From Anabaena subtropica FACHB-260 (GTDB lineage Bacteria > Cyanobacteriota > Cyanobacteriia > Cyanobacteriales > Nostocaceae), in NCBI RefSeq assembly GCF_014697105.1, contig NZ_JACJRF010000038.1, positions 1 to 53,403 on the forward strand: DNA of 53,403 nucleotides, written 5' to 3'. The number at the start of each line of letters is the position of its first letter. The stretch's first letter is position 1. Positions 1-7,228 of this stretch are shown here, one piece after another. Below the pieces are notes generated by a model. The model was given only the letters and a program-made list of their open reading frames with translations. It searched no databases and was not told the origin of the DNA. The translations under genes and the position numbers were made by a program.

Positions 1-105
1 TCTTAGGTAGACTACTCATATTTTCTACAACTACTCAACCTGATCTAGATTAAAATCTAGTCCAGATTACTCAAAAGCTCTTTAGATTTTCTTTACGAAT
101 CACCT

Positions 106-378
106 CTAAATATTGGCAGGGAATACAGCAATAAATAAGGAAATCAGTCCCCATGCTGCTGCGACACTAACTGATGGAATTATTAAACCAATACCACCCA
201 GAATTTCAAAAAAACCGCTAACGTAGACTGATGTGAATGGCGGGAATAGTGGCGGGACAATCCGGGCATATTGCTCTGGTCTGAGAAAATGCGTGATGCC
301 GACTATGATGATAGCCACGGCTAAAATACCACGGAATAATTCTTTGCGATGATGTGCTTGGTCAATTACAGAAGACAT
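106..378 (-). CDS. DoxX-like small membrane protein, C-terminally shortened
   Basis: The 90-residue product is hydrophobic and looks like the first three membrane helices of the DoxX/DoxD-like family: a HFLRPEQYARIVPP loop after helix 1, then a helix with GFFEILGGIGL, then a third helix ending FPANI. These proteins are small quinone- or redox-associated membrane proteins, and their exact role in cyanobacteria is unknown. Family members usually continue past the FPANIYM-type motif for another 30-50 residues with a fourth helix. Here the frame stops at TAG directly after FPANI, so the gene looks truncated by a stop. I see no clear continuation in the roughly 100 bases before the window edge. 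The ATG at 378 is the only good start. It may be a recent pseudogene or a shortened functional protein. Confidence 0.6.
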   Translation of the reverse strand: MSSVIDQAHHRKELFRGILAVAIIIVGITHFLRPEQYARIVPPLFPPFTSVYVSGFFEILGGIGLIIPSVSVAAAWGLISLFIAVFPANI

Positions 379-459
379 ATACAGATAGAAAATGTACTGA
401 CAACATGGTAAATATTGTTTTCCTGCCGTACTTCTATCTGAAGTTAGCTATTACGCTTC

Positions 460-972
460 TCAAATATTTAAATCCTGCAAAGCCAGACGAATTTGCTCCA
501 TACGCCTACGGTTAACACCGAGGTCTGAATCTCCGATGCGAGATGCTGATCGCAAATGAATGACTGACTCATTGGCAGGTAGATAAAATTCTACATCATC
601 AACAAATTTAAAAATACGGCTTTTAGAAAGGGCATGGATATAACTATCTGTTTGTTCTACAACTTCTGTACGAGGAACAACCGTAAGAACTTTGAGTAAA
701 GTTTCTCGCGCTTTGTCCCGGTCTACATGATAGGGAATCGGTTCAATCGCGTGTTTGGTATCAGCGTTTTGACTGACAACACAATTTGGGGAAGCTGGAC
801 AAGCACTAAGATGACCATTATCAATGCCCAAGCCAGAATGAGAAGCCCAAGTAGGCGCAGGAAATATTACAATACTCCCTAGAAAAAATATTGCCAAAAT
901 CATACTCCAGAGGAGTTGGCGCGTAATGGGATAGACTCCACGGTCAGCGATCGTTTTTAGTATACGTAACAT
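460..972 (-). CDS. DUF1499 family protein, exported or membrane-anchored
   Basis: The product (170 aa from the ATG at 972) has a hydrophobic N-terminal segment ending near PTWA, which is either a signal peptide or an anchor. A DUF1499 domain follows, recognised by LSACPASPNCV near the start and RIGDSDLGVNRRRMEQIR near the end. DUF1499 proteins are conserved in cyanobacteria, plants and proteobacteria and have no settled function. I chose ATG 972 over an in-frame upstream TTG because an AGGAG lies about 10 bases before 972. The gene is separate from the next upstream gene on the same strand, whose stop is at 1004. The family call is firm, but the function is unknown. Confidence 0.8.
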   Translation of the reverse strand: MLRILKTIADRGVYPITRQLLWSMILAIFFLGSIVIFPAPTWASHSGLGIDNGHLSACPASPNCVVSQNADTKHAIEPIPYHVDRDKARETLLKVLTVVPRTEVVEQTDSYIHALSKSRIFKFVDDVEFYLPANESVIHLRSASRIGDSDLGVNRRRMEQIRLALQDLNI

Positions 973-1003
973 GATAAATACACTCCTCAATGTTTAATAT
1001 TAG

Positions 1004-1222
1004 TCAATGGTTCTCTTCTCCCCCTGCTCCCCTCCTTCTTCTCCCCTTCCGCTCTTTCCATGTTCCACCATAAACATAAAAGGGGTTATTCTCACTCACC
1101 CCAAACCAACATTCTGGACAGACAAAAATCCAGTTACCGTTTTCTTCAAACTTCACTCTATACAAAATCGGTGCAGTCAAACTGCACCGATTACATACTT
1201 TAACTCTATTTGCACCTGACAT
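1004..1222 (-). CDS. 72-aa zinc-ribbon-like protein
   Basis: This short protein has two cysteine pairs, CNRC near residue 10 and CPEC near residue 35, spaced as in a zinc ribbon. A basic tail (WKERKGRRRRGAGGEENH) follows. I do not recognise a named family. The start ATG lies 5 bases after the stop of the upstream PIN/TRAM gene, so the two are probably co-transcribed and may be translationally coupled. A G-rich run encodes the tail and resembles the low-complexity repeats between genes elsewhere in the window, so the C-terminus may be repeat-derived. An open frame on the opposite strand covers the same bases but has no cysteine pattern or gene-like context. Treat as a real small gene of unknown role, possibly nucleic-acid binding. 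Confidence 0.6.
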   Translation of the reverse strand: MSGANRVKVCNRCSLTAPILYRVKFEENGNWIFVCPECWFGVSENNPFYVYGGTWKERKGRRRRGAGGEENH

Positions 1223-1227
1223 CTACC

Positions 1228-2304
1228 TCACGCCAATGCTGAAGCTTGGGGTTTAGCAAAAATCATTCTTCCTGCTGAGGTTTGCAACGCACTAGTGACT
1301 ACCACGCGCAGTTCACCGCCTACGTAACCTCTACCTTCTTCCACGACAACCATTGTGCCATCGTCTAAGTAGCCAATCCCTTGGGTGGGTTCTTTCCCTT
1401 CCTTGAGAATTTTCAAGTCAAGGTTGTCCCCAGGTAAATAGGTAGGACGGACTGCATTTACTAGGTCGTTAACATTCAAAACAGGCACTTTCTGCACGCT
1501 GGCAACTTTTGATAAATTGTAATCATTTGTTAGCAGTGTGCCGTTGATGTCTTGAGCAAATCTGACTAATTTGGCATCGACTGTGGCAATGTCTTCGTAG
1601 TCGGATGGATTAATGAGAATGCGGTCTGGGTAAGTTTCCTTAATGCGGTTGAGAATTTCTAGCCCCCGTCTTCCCCGGACTCGTTTTTGGTCTTTGCTAG
1701 CATCAGCTACTTGTTGTAGTTCCAACAAGACAAACTGGGGAACGATAATTTGCCCTTCCAGAAATCCTGTTTCTAGCAGCGCCTCAATCCGACCATCAAT
1801 AATACAACTGGTGTCTAAAACTTTGGTATTAGCTGGTTTTAGTGTTCCTTCTGCTACCATTGTTTCCACTGTGTTGGGGTTAATGAACCGTAATAAGCCC
1901 CGCCCGTGGGTGTCAGCTAAATTCATCCCCGTGACAGAGAGGATAATACTACCAACCACTGCCACCAGTGGTTTAATAAAACTAAAGTCCGTCGGAATAG
2001 GGAGTAAAAATAGCGGAGCCAGCATTAAGTTTGCCAGCAATAATCCAATCACTAAGCCAATGGCACGAGTTAAAATTACTTCCAGTGGCAAATCTCGCAC
2101 TTGGGCTTCTAAGCGACGATAGGTCGTTTGAAAGCTCAAACCAACAGCGCCACCAATAATGGCGGCAAAAACGGCAACAGTTAAGCGTAAAGCTTCTAGG
2201 TTCGTTACCCGGTCTAACGTACCATTGGGTAGTAGTTCGGTGCCGTAGAAACCTATTCCTGCTGCTGCCAGGATGAATGAGAAAATAATAATGGCATCAA
2301 GCAT
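1228..2304 (-). CDS. PIN/TRAM domain membrane protein (YacL-like)
   Basis: The 358-residue protein has about four N-terminal membrane helices (residues 1-130). A PIN-fold nuclease domain follows (about 158-290), and then a TRAM-like beta-barrel (about 290-350, around GIGYLDDGTMVVVEEGRGYVGG). PIN acidic residues are visible in VLDTSCIIDGRI, in VLLELQQVAD and in LTNDYNLSK. The architecture matches the YacL family found in most cyanobacteria and Firmicutes. These are thought to be membrane-tethered RNases, although their substrates are not established. The protein has the family's normal length and nothing looks missing. It leads a short operon with the zinc-ribbon gene downstream. The start ATG at 2304 directly precedes the first hydrophobic helix. 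Confidence 0.88.
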   Translation of the reverse strand: MLDAIIIFSFILAAAGIGFYGTELLPNGTLDRVTNLEALRLTVAVFAAIIGGAVGLSFQTTYRRLEAQVRDLPLEVILTRAIGLVIGLLLANLMLAPLFLLPIPTDFSFIKPLVAVVGSIILSVTGMNLADTHGRGLLRFINPNTVETMVAEGTLKPANTKVLDTSCIIDGRIEALLETGFLEGQIIVPQFVLLELQQVADASKDQKRVRGRRGLEILNRIKETYPDRILINPSDYEDIATVDAKLVRFAQDINGTLLTNDYNLSKVASVQKVPVLNVNDLVNAVRPTYLPGDNLDLKILKEGKEPTQGIGYLDDGTMVVVEEGRGYVGGELRVVVTSALQTSAGRMIFAKPQASALA

Positions 2305-2555
2305 GATTTTGCTGTTTTCCTGCGACTGTTTTACCCGATAAAGTCAAGTATTTTTAATTTCATCGGTAAGAGAGACTAATTATATTGACTTAGACTAGGG
2401 TTTTATGCAGGCAATATCTGCAAACATTATAACCAAAGTCACTTTGCTTAAGATTTGTCATAGTTACGTCAAAAAACAATAGAAACCTGTAAATAAACTA
2501 TTTATTTTCATTATTTCTAATTTTCCGTTAATTAAGTTTATTCTTGTTCACAAAT

Positions 2556-3743
2556 ATGCAAAAAGTTAATGTTGCTAGCCTTCCTACTTCTGCTTATATA
2601 CATATTCCCTTTTGCAGAAGGCGGTGTTTTTATTGTGATTTTCCGATATTTGTTGTAGGCGATCGCCAACGCGGTGAAACATCTGTTACTATTTCTGGGT
2701 ATGTGGAAATTCTTTGTCAAGAAATTGACATTACACCTATCTCTGGTCAACCCCTCAAGACCATCTTTTTTGGCGGTGGTACGCCTTCGCTGTTATCCAC
2801 AGAACAATTAGCACAAATACTAGTAACGCTAGATCAGCGATTTGGGATTGTGCCTGATGCAGAAATCTCTATGGAGATTGATCCAGGCACATTTGATTTA
2901 GCACAGATCAAAGGCTATCGTAGCGTTGGTGTGAACCGTGTGAGTTTGGGTGTACAAGCGTTTCAAGAAGAATTGTTAAAAGTAGCTGGGCGATCGCACT
3001 CGCTTAAAGATATTTTTGCAGCTATAGACTTGATTTACCAAGTGGAGATTCCCGAATTTAGCATAGACTTAATTTCTGGGTTGCCGCATCAGTCTTTAGA
3101 TAAATGGCAACATTCCCTAAACACTTCTGTTCAAATCGCACCAACTCACATATCCATATATGATTTGACAATTGAGCCAGGAACAGCCTTTGGTCGTTAT
3201 TACAAACCTGGAGATACTCCCTTACCTACGGATGCAACCACGGTCAAAATGTATCAGATGGGTCAGAAGATTTTGACTGGTGCAGGTTACGAACATTACG
3301 AAATTTCCAACTACGCCAAGCCAGGACACCAATGTCAACATAACCGCGTGTATTGGGAAAACCGCCCTTATTACGGCTTTGGTATGGGTGCGGCGAGTTA
3401 TGTAGAAGGTAAACGCTTTACCCGTCCGCGTAAGACTAAGGAGTATTACCAATGGGTGCAAGAATTAATTACTAATAACGGTGTGATTGATTGGGAAGTG
3501 ACACCAAAAGAAGATGTATTATTAGAAACATTAATGCTGGGGTTGCGCTTGGCTGAAGGTGTGAGTTTAACCGCAATTACAGAAGAATTTGGCAAAGATA
3601 AGATACAAGAGATTCACCAGTGTCTGCAACCTTATTTTGCTCAAGGTTGGGTGCAAGTTGTCGGTGAAAGGTTGCACTTAACTGATCCCGATGGTTTTTT
3701 ATTTTCCAATGTGGTGTTAGCAGATTTGTTTAGTAAGTTGTGA
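2556..3743 (+). CDS. hemW: HemW-type radical SAM protein
   Basis: The protein (395 aa) has the radical-SAM CxxxCxxC motif as CRRRCFYC near residues 20-27, preceded by AYIHIPFC. It also has the FFGGGTPSLL SAM-binding segment and the HNRVYW motif that separates HemW (heme chaperone) from true oxygen-independent coproporphyrinogen oxidase HemN. HemW delivers heme to respiratory proteins, and older annotations call it a coproporphyrinogen III oxidase-like enzyme. I start at ATG 2556 rather than the in-frame TTG 12 bases upstream. The gene stands alone on the plus strand, divergent from the PIN/TRAM gene. A perfect 14-base palindrome containing a HIP1 site follows at 3751-3764. Confident for the family. 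The HemW/HemN distinction rests on the HNxxYW motif. Confidence 0.88.
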   Translation: MQKVNVASLPTSAYIHIPFCRRRCFYCDFPIFVVGDRQRGETSVTISGYVEILCQEIDITPISGQPLKTIFFGGGTPSLLSTEQLAQILVTLDQRFGIVPDAEISMEIDPGTFDLAQIKGYRSVGVNRVSLGVQAFQEELLKVAGRSHSLKDIFAAIDLIYQVEIPEFSIDLISGLPHQSLDKWQHSLNTSVQIAPTHISIYDLTIEPGTAFGRYYKPGDTPLPTDATTVKMYQMGQKILTGAGYEHYEISNYAKPGHQCQHNRVYWENRPYYGFGMGAASYVEGKRFTRPRKTKEYYQWVQELITNNGVIDWEVTPKEDVLLETLMLGLRLAEGVSLTAITEEFGKDKIQEIHQCLQPYFAQGWVQVVGERLHLTDPDGFLFSNVVLADLFSKL

Positions 3744-3870
3744 TCATCAAGAAGCGATCGCTTCCTGAAGACAAAAATTCTCTCACCTGCATCTGCTAGC
3801 ATTAAATTGTGTGCAAATTAAACTCCTGCAAAGCCTCCGTTATAGCCATCTCGTATTTAACTCCTGCCTT

Positions 3871-5019
3871 CTACAGGTTGTTTTGACACCATTGGCGGAA
3901 ACTGGAATGATAGAGGCTGTAATGAGTGACACCTGTGATTTGTTGCTGTTGCAAGAACTCCATCCAGTTTTCTAATACTTCCTCTACATCGTACTCATCA
4001 GCATCGATTGTATGAGCAATAGCTTCCACTGTGACAGATGGTTGCTGTACTAAAACACCAAGGACAGCTAGGCTGAAATCCTCCATCGGTTCAGGAATCA
4101 TTTGCTGTAAATTTTGTTGGTAATATGCTTCCAAGCTGGGGGGAAGTTGAGCGCGTGAGAAAGGTTCAGGATAAAAACCCTCAGCAATGGCGCTGAGAAT
4201 TTGACTGGTATACATGAAATTATTTTCCGATTCCGTGATGAGGCGTGTAGAGAATTCTTGCTTACGGATTGACCCCTCCCCCAACCCCTCCCCTGCAAGG
4301 AGAGGGGAGTAATTTTCTTGTCCCCCCCTTCCCGTCTCTTGTCCTCCCCTTCCCTCGTAGGGAAGGGGGGTTAGGGGGGTTAGGTTCTTCCAAATATAAG
4401 CCTCAATATCCCGCCGATTTTCTTCGGGATAATCCCCCAAATCCAGACTTTGGAATGGCGCTTCAATTAACAAACCCGACTTTTCCCTGAGAAATGGTCT
4501 ACGCGTGAGGAGAAAATAGACACCATCCGGGAGATAGCGAGGGAGATAAAACAAATTTGCGCCTGGGGGTTGTAAATTGCGGTCAATAAAATTTAACCCA
4601 TCAATGGCAATAATTAACTTTTGATTTGGTTGCAACTGTTCGCTGATTTGCTGAAGCAGCAGCGATAAAAACCAACTCCCCTCTGTGGCGTTATCAGCGA
4701 TGTTTTGTAGAGACGTTTCACGCGTCTCTAACAATTGCGTGCAGATATTCCTTAAGAATTCGTCAGTCCGATTTTTTCCGGCAATTTCCACGTTGTAATA
4801 GAAAACATCAGGATTATCTAGGGCATATTTAGCCAGAATCGCACTTTTACCGCTACCCGGTGCGCCAATGATAGTAAAGTAACCGCGAGGATAACGGTGA
4901 ATAAAGTCATGAATCGCTGTGAAGACAAATTCACGCCCGACAAAGTTATGGCTTTTTGCTTCAATGATTTGCTGAAACTCTGGTAAGTGAAAAGTTGGGG
5001 GTCGAGGCGTAGTATTCAT
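3871..5019 (-). CDS. STAND/NACHT-like NTPase with repeat-derived insertion
   Basis: This 382-residue P-loop NTPase has Walker A GAPGSGKS at 52-59, a Walker B-like strand LIIAIDGLNFID at 135-146, and LLTRRPF (sensor region) near 170. Its C-terminal helical part (YHSSFRQW) is clearly homologous to the NTPase two genes upstream. It has no WD40 tail and almost no N-terminal extension, so it is a core NTPase only. Residues about 213-250 form a low-complexity insertion encoded by two dispersed palindromes, and residues about 97-105 are encoded by a third palindrome. The start ATG sits 2 bases after the WD40 gene stop, and a GGAGG overlaps the end of that gene, so translation is probably coupled. 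STAND NTPases act as signal-sensing switches in immunity or regulation. The specific role here is inferred only from context. Confidence 0.8.
   Translation of the reverse strand: MNTTPRPPTFHLPEFQQIIEAKSHNFVGREFVFTAIHDFIHRYPRGYFTIIGAPGSGKSAILAKYALDNPDVFYYNVEIAGKNRTDEFLRNICTQLLETRETSLQNIADNATEGSWFLSLLLQQISEQLQPNQKLIIAIDGLNFIDRNLQPPGANLFYLPRYLPDGVYFLLTRRPFLREKSGLLIEAPFQSLDLGDYPEENRRDIEAYIWKNLTPLTPLPYEGRGGQETGRGGQENYSPLLAGEGLGEGSIRKQEFSTRLITESENNFMYTSQILSAIAEGFYPEPFSRAQLPPSLEAYYQQNLQQMIPEPMEDFSLAVLGVLVQQPSVTVEAIAHTIDADEYDVEEVLENWMEFLQQQQITGVTHYSLYHSSFRQWCQNNL
4270..4380. repeat. Pair of dispersed palindromes inside the NTPase gene
   Basis: Two hairpin-forming units lie in tandem: CTCCCCT (4288-4294) with AGGGGAG (4303-4309), and a perfect 9-bp stem CCCCTTCCC (4346-4354) with GGGAAGGGG (4360-4368) around a TCGTA loop. 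G/C tracts flank them. The composition differs sharply from the surrounding AT-richer gene. Translated, they give the P/L/G/E-rich stretch at about residues 213-250 of the NTPase without breaking the frame. Confidence 0.75.
4708..4730. repeat. TAGAGACG...CGTCTCTA palindrome inside the NTPase gene
   Basis: An 8-bp perfect inverted repeat, TAGAGACG (4708-4715) with CGTCTCTA (4723-4730), has a 7-base loop. It resembles the AGAGACG/CGTCTCT hairpin between genes at 21997-22025, so it belongs to a dispersed family that here lies within coding sequence (ETRETSLQN). Confidence 0.65.
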
Positions 5020-5021
5020 GG

Positions 5022-7226
5022 TTATACCTCCATCCCTTCAAGACGCAGAAAATGTACTCGCCCTGATTCTTCTCCTGCTACTATTGTCATCCCATCAGGT
5101 GTAACTGCACAACAATAGATAGGACTTTCTCCAGTAAAAGTGGCGATTACATCTCTAGATTCGAGATTCCAGACTTTGAGGGTTCTATCGGACGATCCAG
5201 AAATCGCTTGTTTCCCATTGGGTGTGATGGCGACCGCTAAAACTGAGGAAGTATGACCCCGAAGAATGAATTGAGCTTCTCCTGTTTCAAGATTCCAGAC
5301 AATTAGGGTTCTATCTAATGAGCCAGAAATTGCTTGTTTCCCATTAGGTATGACAGCCACTGTGTTTACCCCATTAAGATGACCTCTAAGAGTGAATTTT
5401 TCCTCTCTAGATTCAAGATTCCAGATTTTAAGAGTTCTATCATATGAAGCAGAAATTGCTTGCTTGCCATCTGGAGTGACGGCTACTGCATTAACCTCGC
5501 CTATATGACCTCTGAGAATGAACTGTTCTTTTCCAGATTCAATATCCCAAACTTTGAGGGTTCCTTTGTCAAATAAACTAGAAATTATTAGTTTGCTATC
5601 AGGTATTACGGCTATAGTCTTTACTTGATCTCTGAAGGTAAAAGATTTTTGATTTCTAGTTTCTAGATGCCAAATTTTTAGGATTTTTTTACCTGAAACA
5701 GCAATCACTGATTTCGCATCAGGTGCTACTGATAGAGCTATTGCTTTACCTTTAAGCGTATATAGTTTCTTTCTACTTTCTAAATCCCAAATTTTGAGAG
5801 TATAGTTATCTCCGAAAATAACTTGCTTGGCATCTGGTGTAAAGGCTACTGAATATACTGATGCTCGATGACCTTTAGGGGTAAATTGTTCTTCTCCTGA
5901 TTCGAGATTCCAAATTTTGATAGTTCTGTCATTTGAACCAGAAATAACTTGCTTGCCATCTGGACTGACAACGACTGTTCTTACCCAATCACTATGACCT
6001 TTAAAGGTGAATTGTTCTTCCCCTGATTCGAGATTCCAAATTTTGATAGTTCTGTCGTCTGAACCAGAAATAACTTGCTTGCCGTCTGGACTAACAATAA
6101 CTGTTCTTACCCAATGACTATGACCTTTGAGAGTAGATTGTTCTTCTCCAGATTCTAAATTCCAAATCTTAATGCTTCTGTCGGATGACCCAGAGATAGC
6201 TTGTTTACTGTCTAGGGTGACGGCAGCTGCATTTACTGAATCACTATGACCTTTTAAGGTTAATTCTTCCTGTCCAGATTCTATGTTCCAGACTTTGAGA
6301 GTTGTATCAGATGACCCGGAAATTATTCTCTTACTATCAGGAGTTACAACGACTACATTTACTGATGCTTTATGCCCCTTAAGCGTGAATTGTTCTTCCC
6401 CTGATTCGAGATTCCAAATTTTGATAGTTTTATCAGATGATCCAGAAATTATCTGCCTGTTATTAGAAGTGATAGAAATTGTATTTACCTGATCTCTATG
6501 TCCTTTAAAAGTTAATTTTTCTTCTCCAGATTCCAGACTCCAAATTTTGATAGTTCTATCAGATGAGCCAGATATTGCTTGTTTCCCATCAAGAGTAATC
6601 ATAACTGTATTTACTGATGCTCTATGACCTATAAGAGTAAATTGTTCCTCCCCAGATTCAAGATTCCAGACTTTGAGAGTGTAGTCAGGTGAAGCAGAAA
6701 TTACCTGCTTTCCATTAGGTGTAATAGCAACTGCAATTACCCAACTACGATGACCAGCAAGAGTACGTAACAATCGCCCACCAGGGGGAGTTAAGCTGAG
6801 TATTAAAGGGGACAAGTACGGAGTTTTACTTTGCTTGCTTTGTTCCAACAACGCCTCAATTTCTGGTAATTTGAAACACTGCATTCTCCCCTGCAATTGT
6901 GCTGCCAACTGGCTCTTATCTTCAACTAATATGTGTGCGGAAAGTCGCAGTGAACCTTGAATTAACTTTAGTATTTTAATTTTATCTAGATTACAATTTG
7001 GGTCGTGCAATACATCTGGAACACTTATTAAGTCATAATCATCAATTAGTGCTTGTACACCAAAATTAGTATGCTTAATCTTTGCAACCAAAAAATCAAA
7101 GTTAGTTAGAGCTTGGTAATATTCACTAAAATTTCCTGACTTTAATATATTTGGCAGTAAACTTCCCAAATAAGCACGCTGAAATGCAGGGCTTTTTGCA
7201 GCAAATTTTTCAGCAAATTCCCCCAT
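5022..7226 (-). CDS. WD40 repeat protein, 14 repeats (two propellers)
   Basis: The 734-residue protein has an N-terminal helical part (about 1-155) of the kind that normally links a NACHT NTPase to its WD40 tail (FQRAYLGSLLPNI, LTNFDFLVAKI, LIDDYDL). I count fourteen WD40 repeats of about 42 residues after it, most with the GH...PDGKQ-ISGS-D-T-KIWNLESG pattern. That number fits two seven-bladed propellers. Repeats 8-10 are the most degenerate. The repeats are highly similar to each other in sequence, which suggests recent amplification. The ATG at 7226 lies 2 bases after the stop of the upstream NTPase, so NTPase and WD40 look like a split NACHT-WD40 receptor made as two coupled proteins. The likely role is ligand or partner sensing for one or both neighbouring NTPases. 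Confidence 0.88.
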   Translation of the reverse strand: MGEFAEKFAAKSPAFQRAYLGSLLPNILKSGNFSEYYQALTNFDFLVAKIKHTNFGVQALIDDYDLISVPDVLHDPNCNLDKIKILKLIQGSLRLSAHILVEDKSQLAAQLQGRMQCFKLPEIEALLEQSKQSKTPYLSPLILSLTPPGGRLLRTLAGHRSWVIAVAITPNGKQVISASPDYTLKVWNLESGEEQFTLIGHRASVNTVMITLDGKQAISGSSDRTIKIWSLESGEEKLTFKGHRDQVNTISITSNNRQIISGSSDKTIKIWNLESGEEQFTLKGHKASVNVVVVTPDSKRIISGSSDTTLKVWNIESGQEELTLKGHSDSVNAAAVTLDSKQAISGSSDRSIKIWNLESGEEQSTLKGHSHWVRTVIVSPDGKQVISGSDDRTIKIWNLESGEEQFTFKGHSDWVRTVVVSPDGKQVISGSNDRTIKIWNLESGEEQFTPKGHRASVYSVAFTPDAKQVIFGDNYTLKIWDLESRKKLYTLKGKAIALSVAPDAKSVIAVSGKKILKIWHLETRNQKSFTFRDQVKTIAVIPDSKLIISSLFDKGTLKVWDIESGKEQFILRGHIGEVNAVAVTPDGKQAISASYDRTLKIWNLESREEKFTLRGHLNGVNTVAVIPNGKQAISGSLDRTLIVWNLETGEAQFILRGHTSSVLAVAITPNGKQAISGSSDRTLKVWNLESRDVIATFTGESPIYCCAVTPDGMTIVAGEESGRVHFLRLEGMEV
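5025..6758. repeat. Tandem WD40-coding repeat array, about 126-bp period
   Basis: Fourteen tandem units, each encoding one WD40 blade. Units 2-7 are the most alike at DNA level. Such arrays can change copy number by recombination, which would alter the propeller surface. Confidence 0.75.
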
Positions 7227-7228
7227 TC

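Noticed and set aside
1007-1219. Plus-strand open frame over the zinc-ribbon gene
   Set aside because: No family motif, low-complexity P/S/F-rich start, antisense to a gene with a sensible Cys pattern and operon position.
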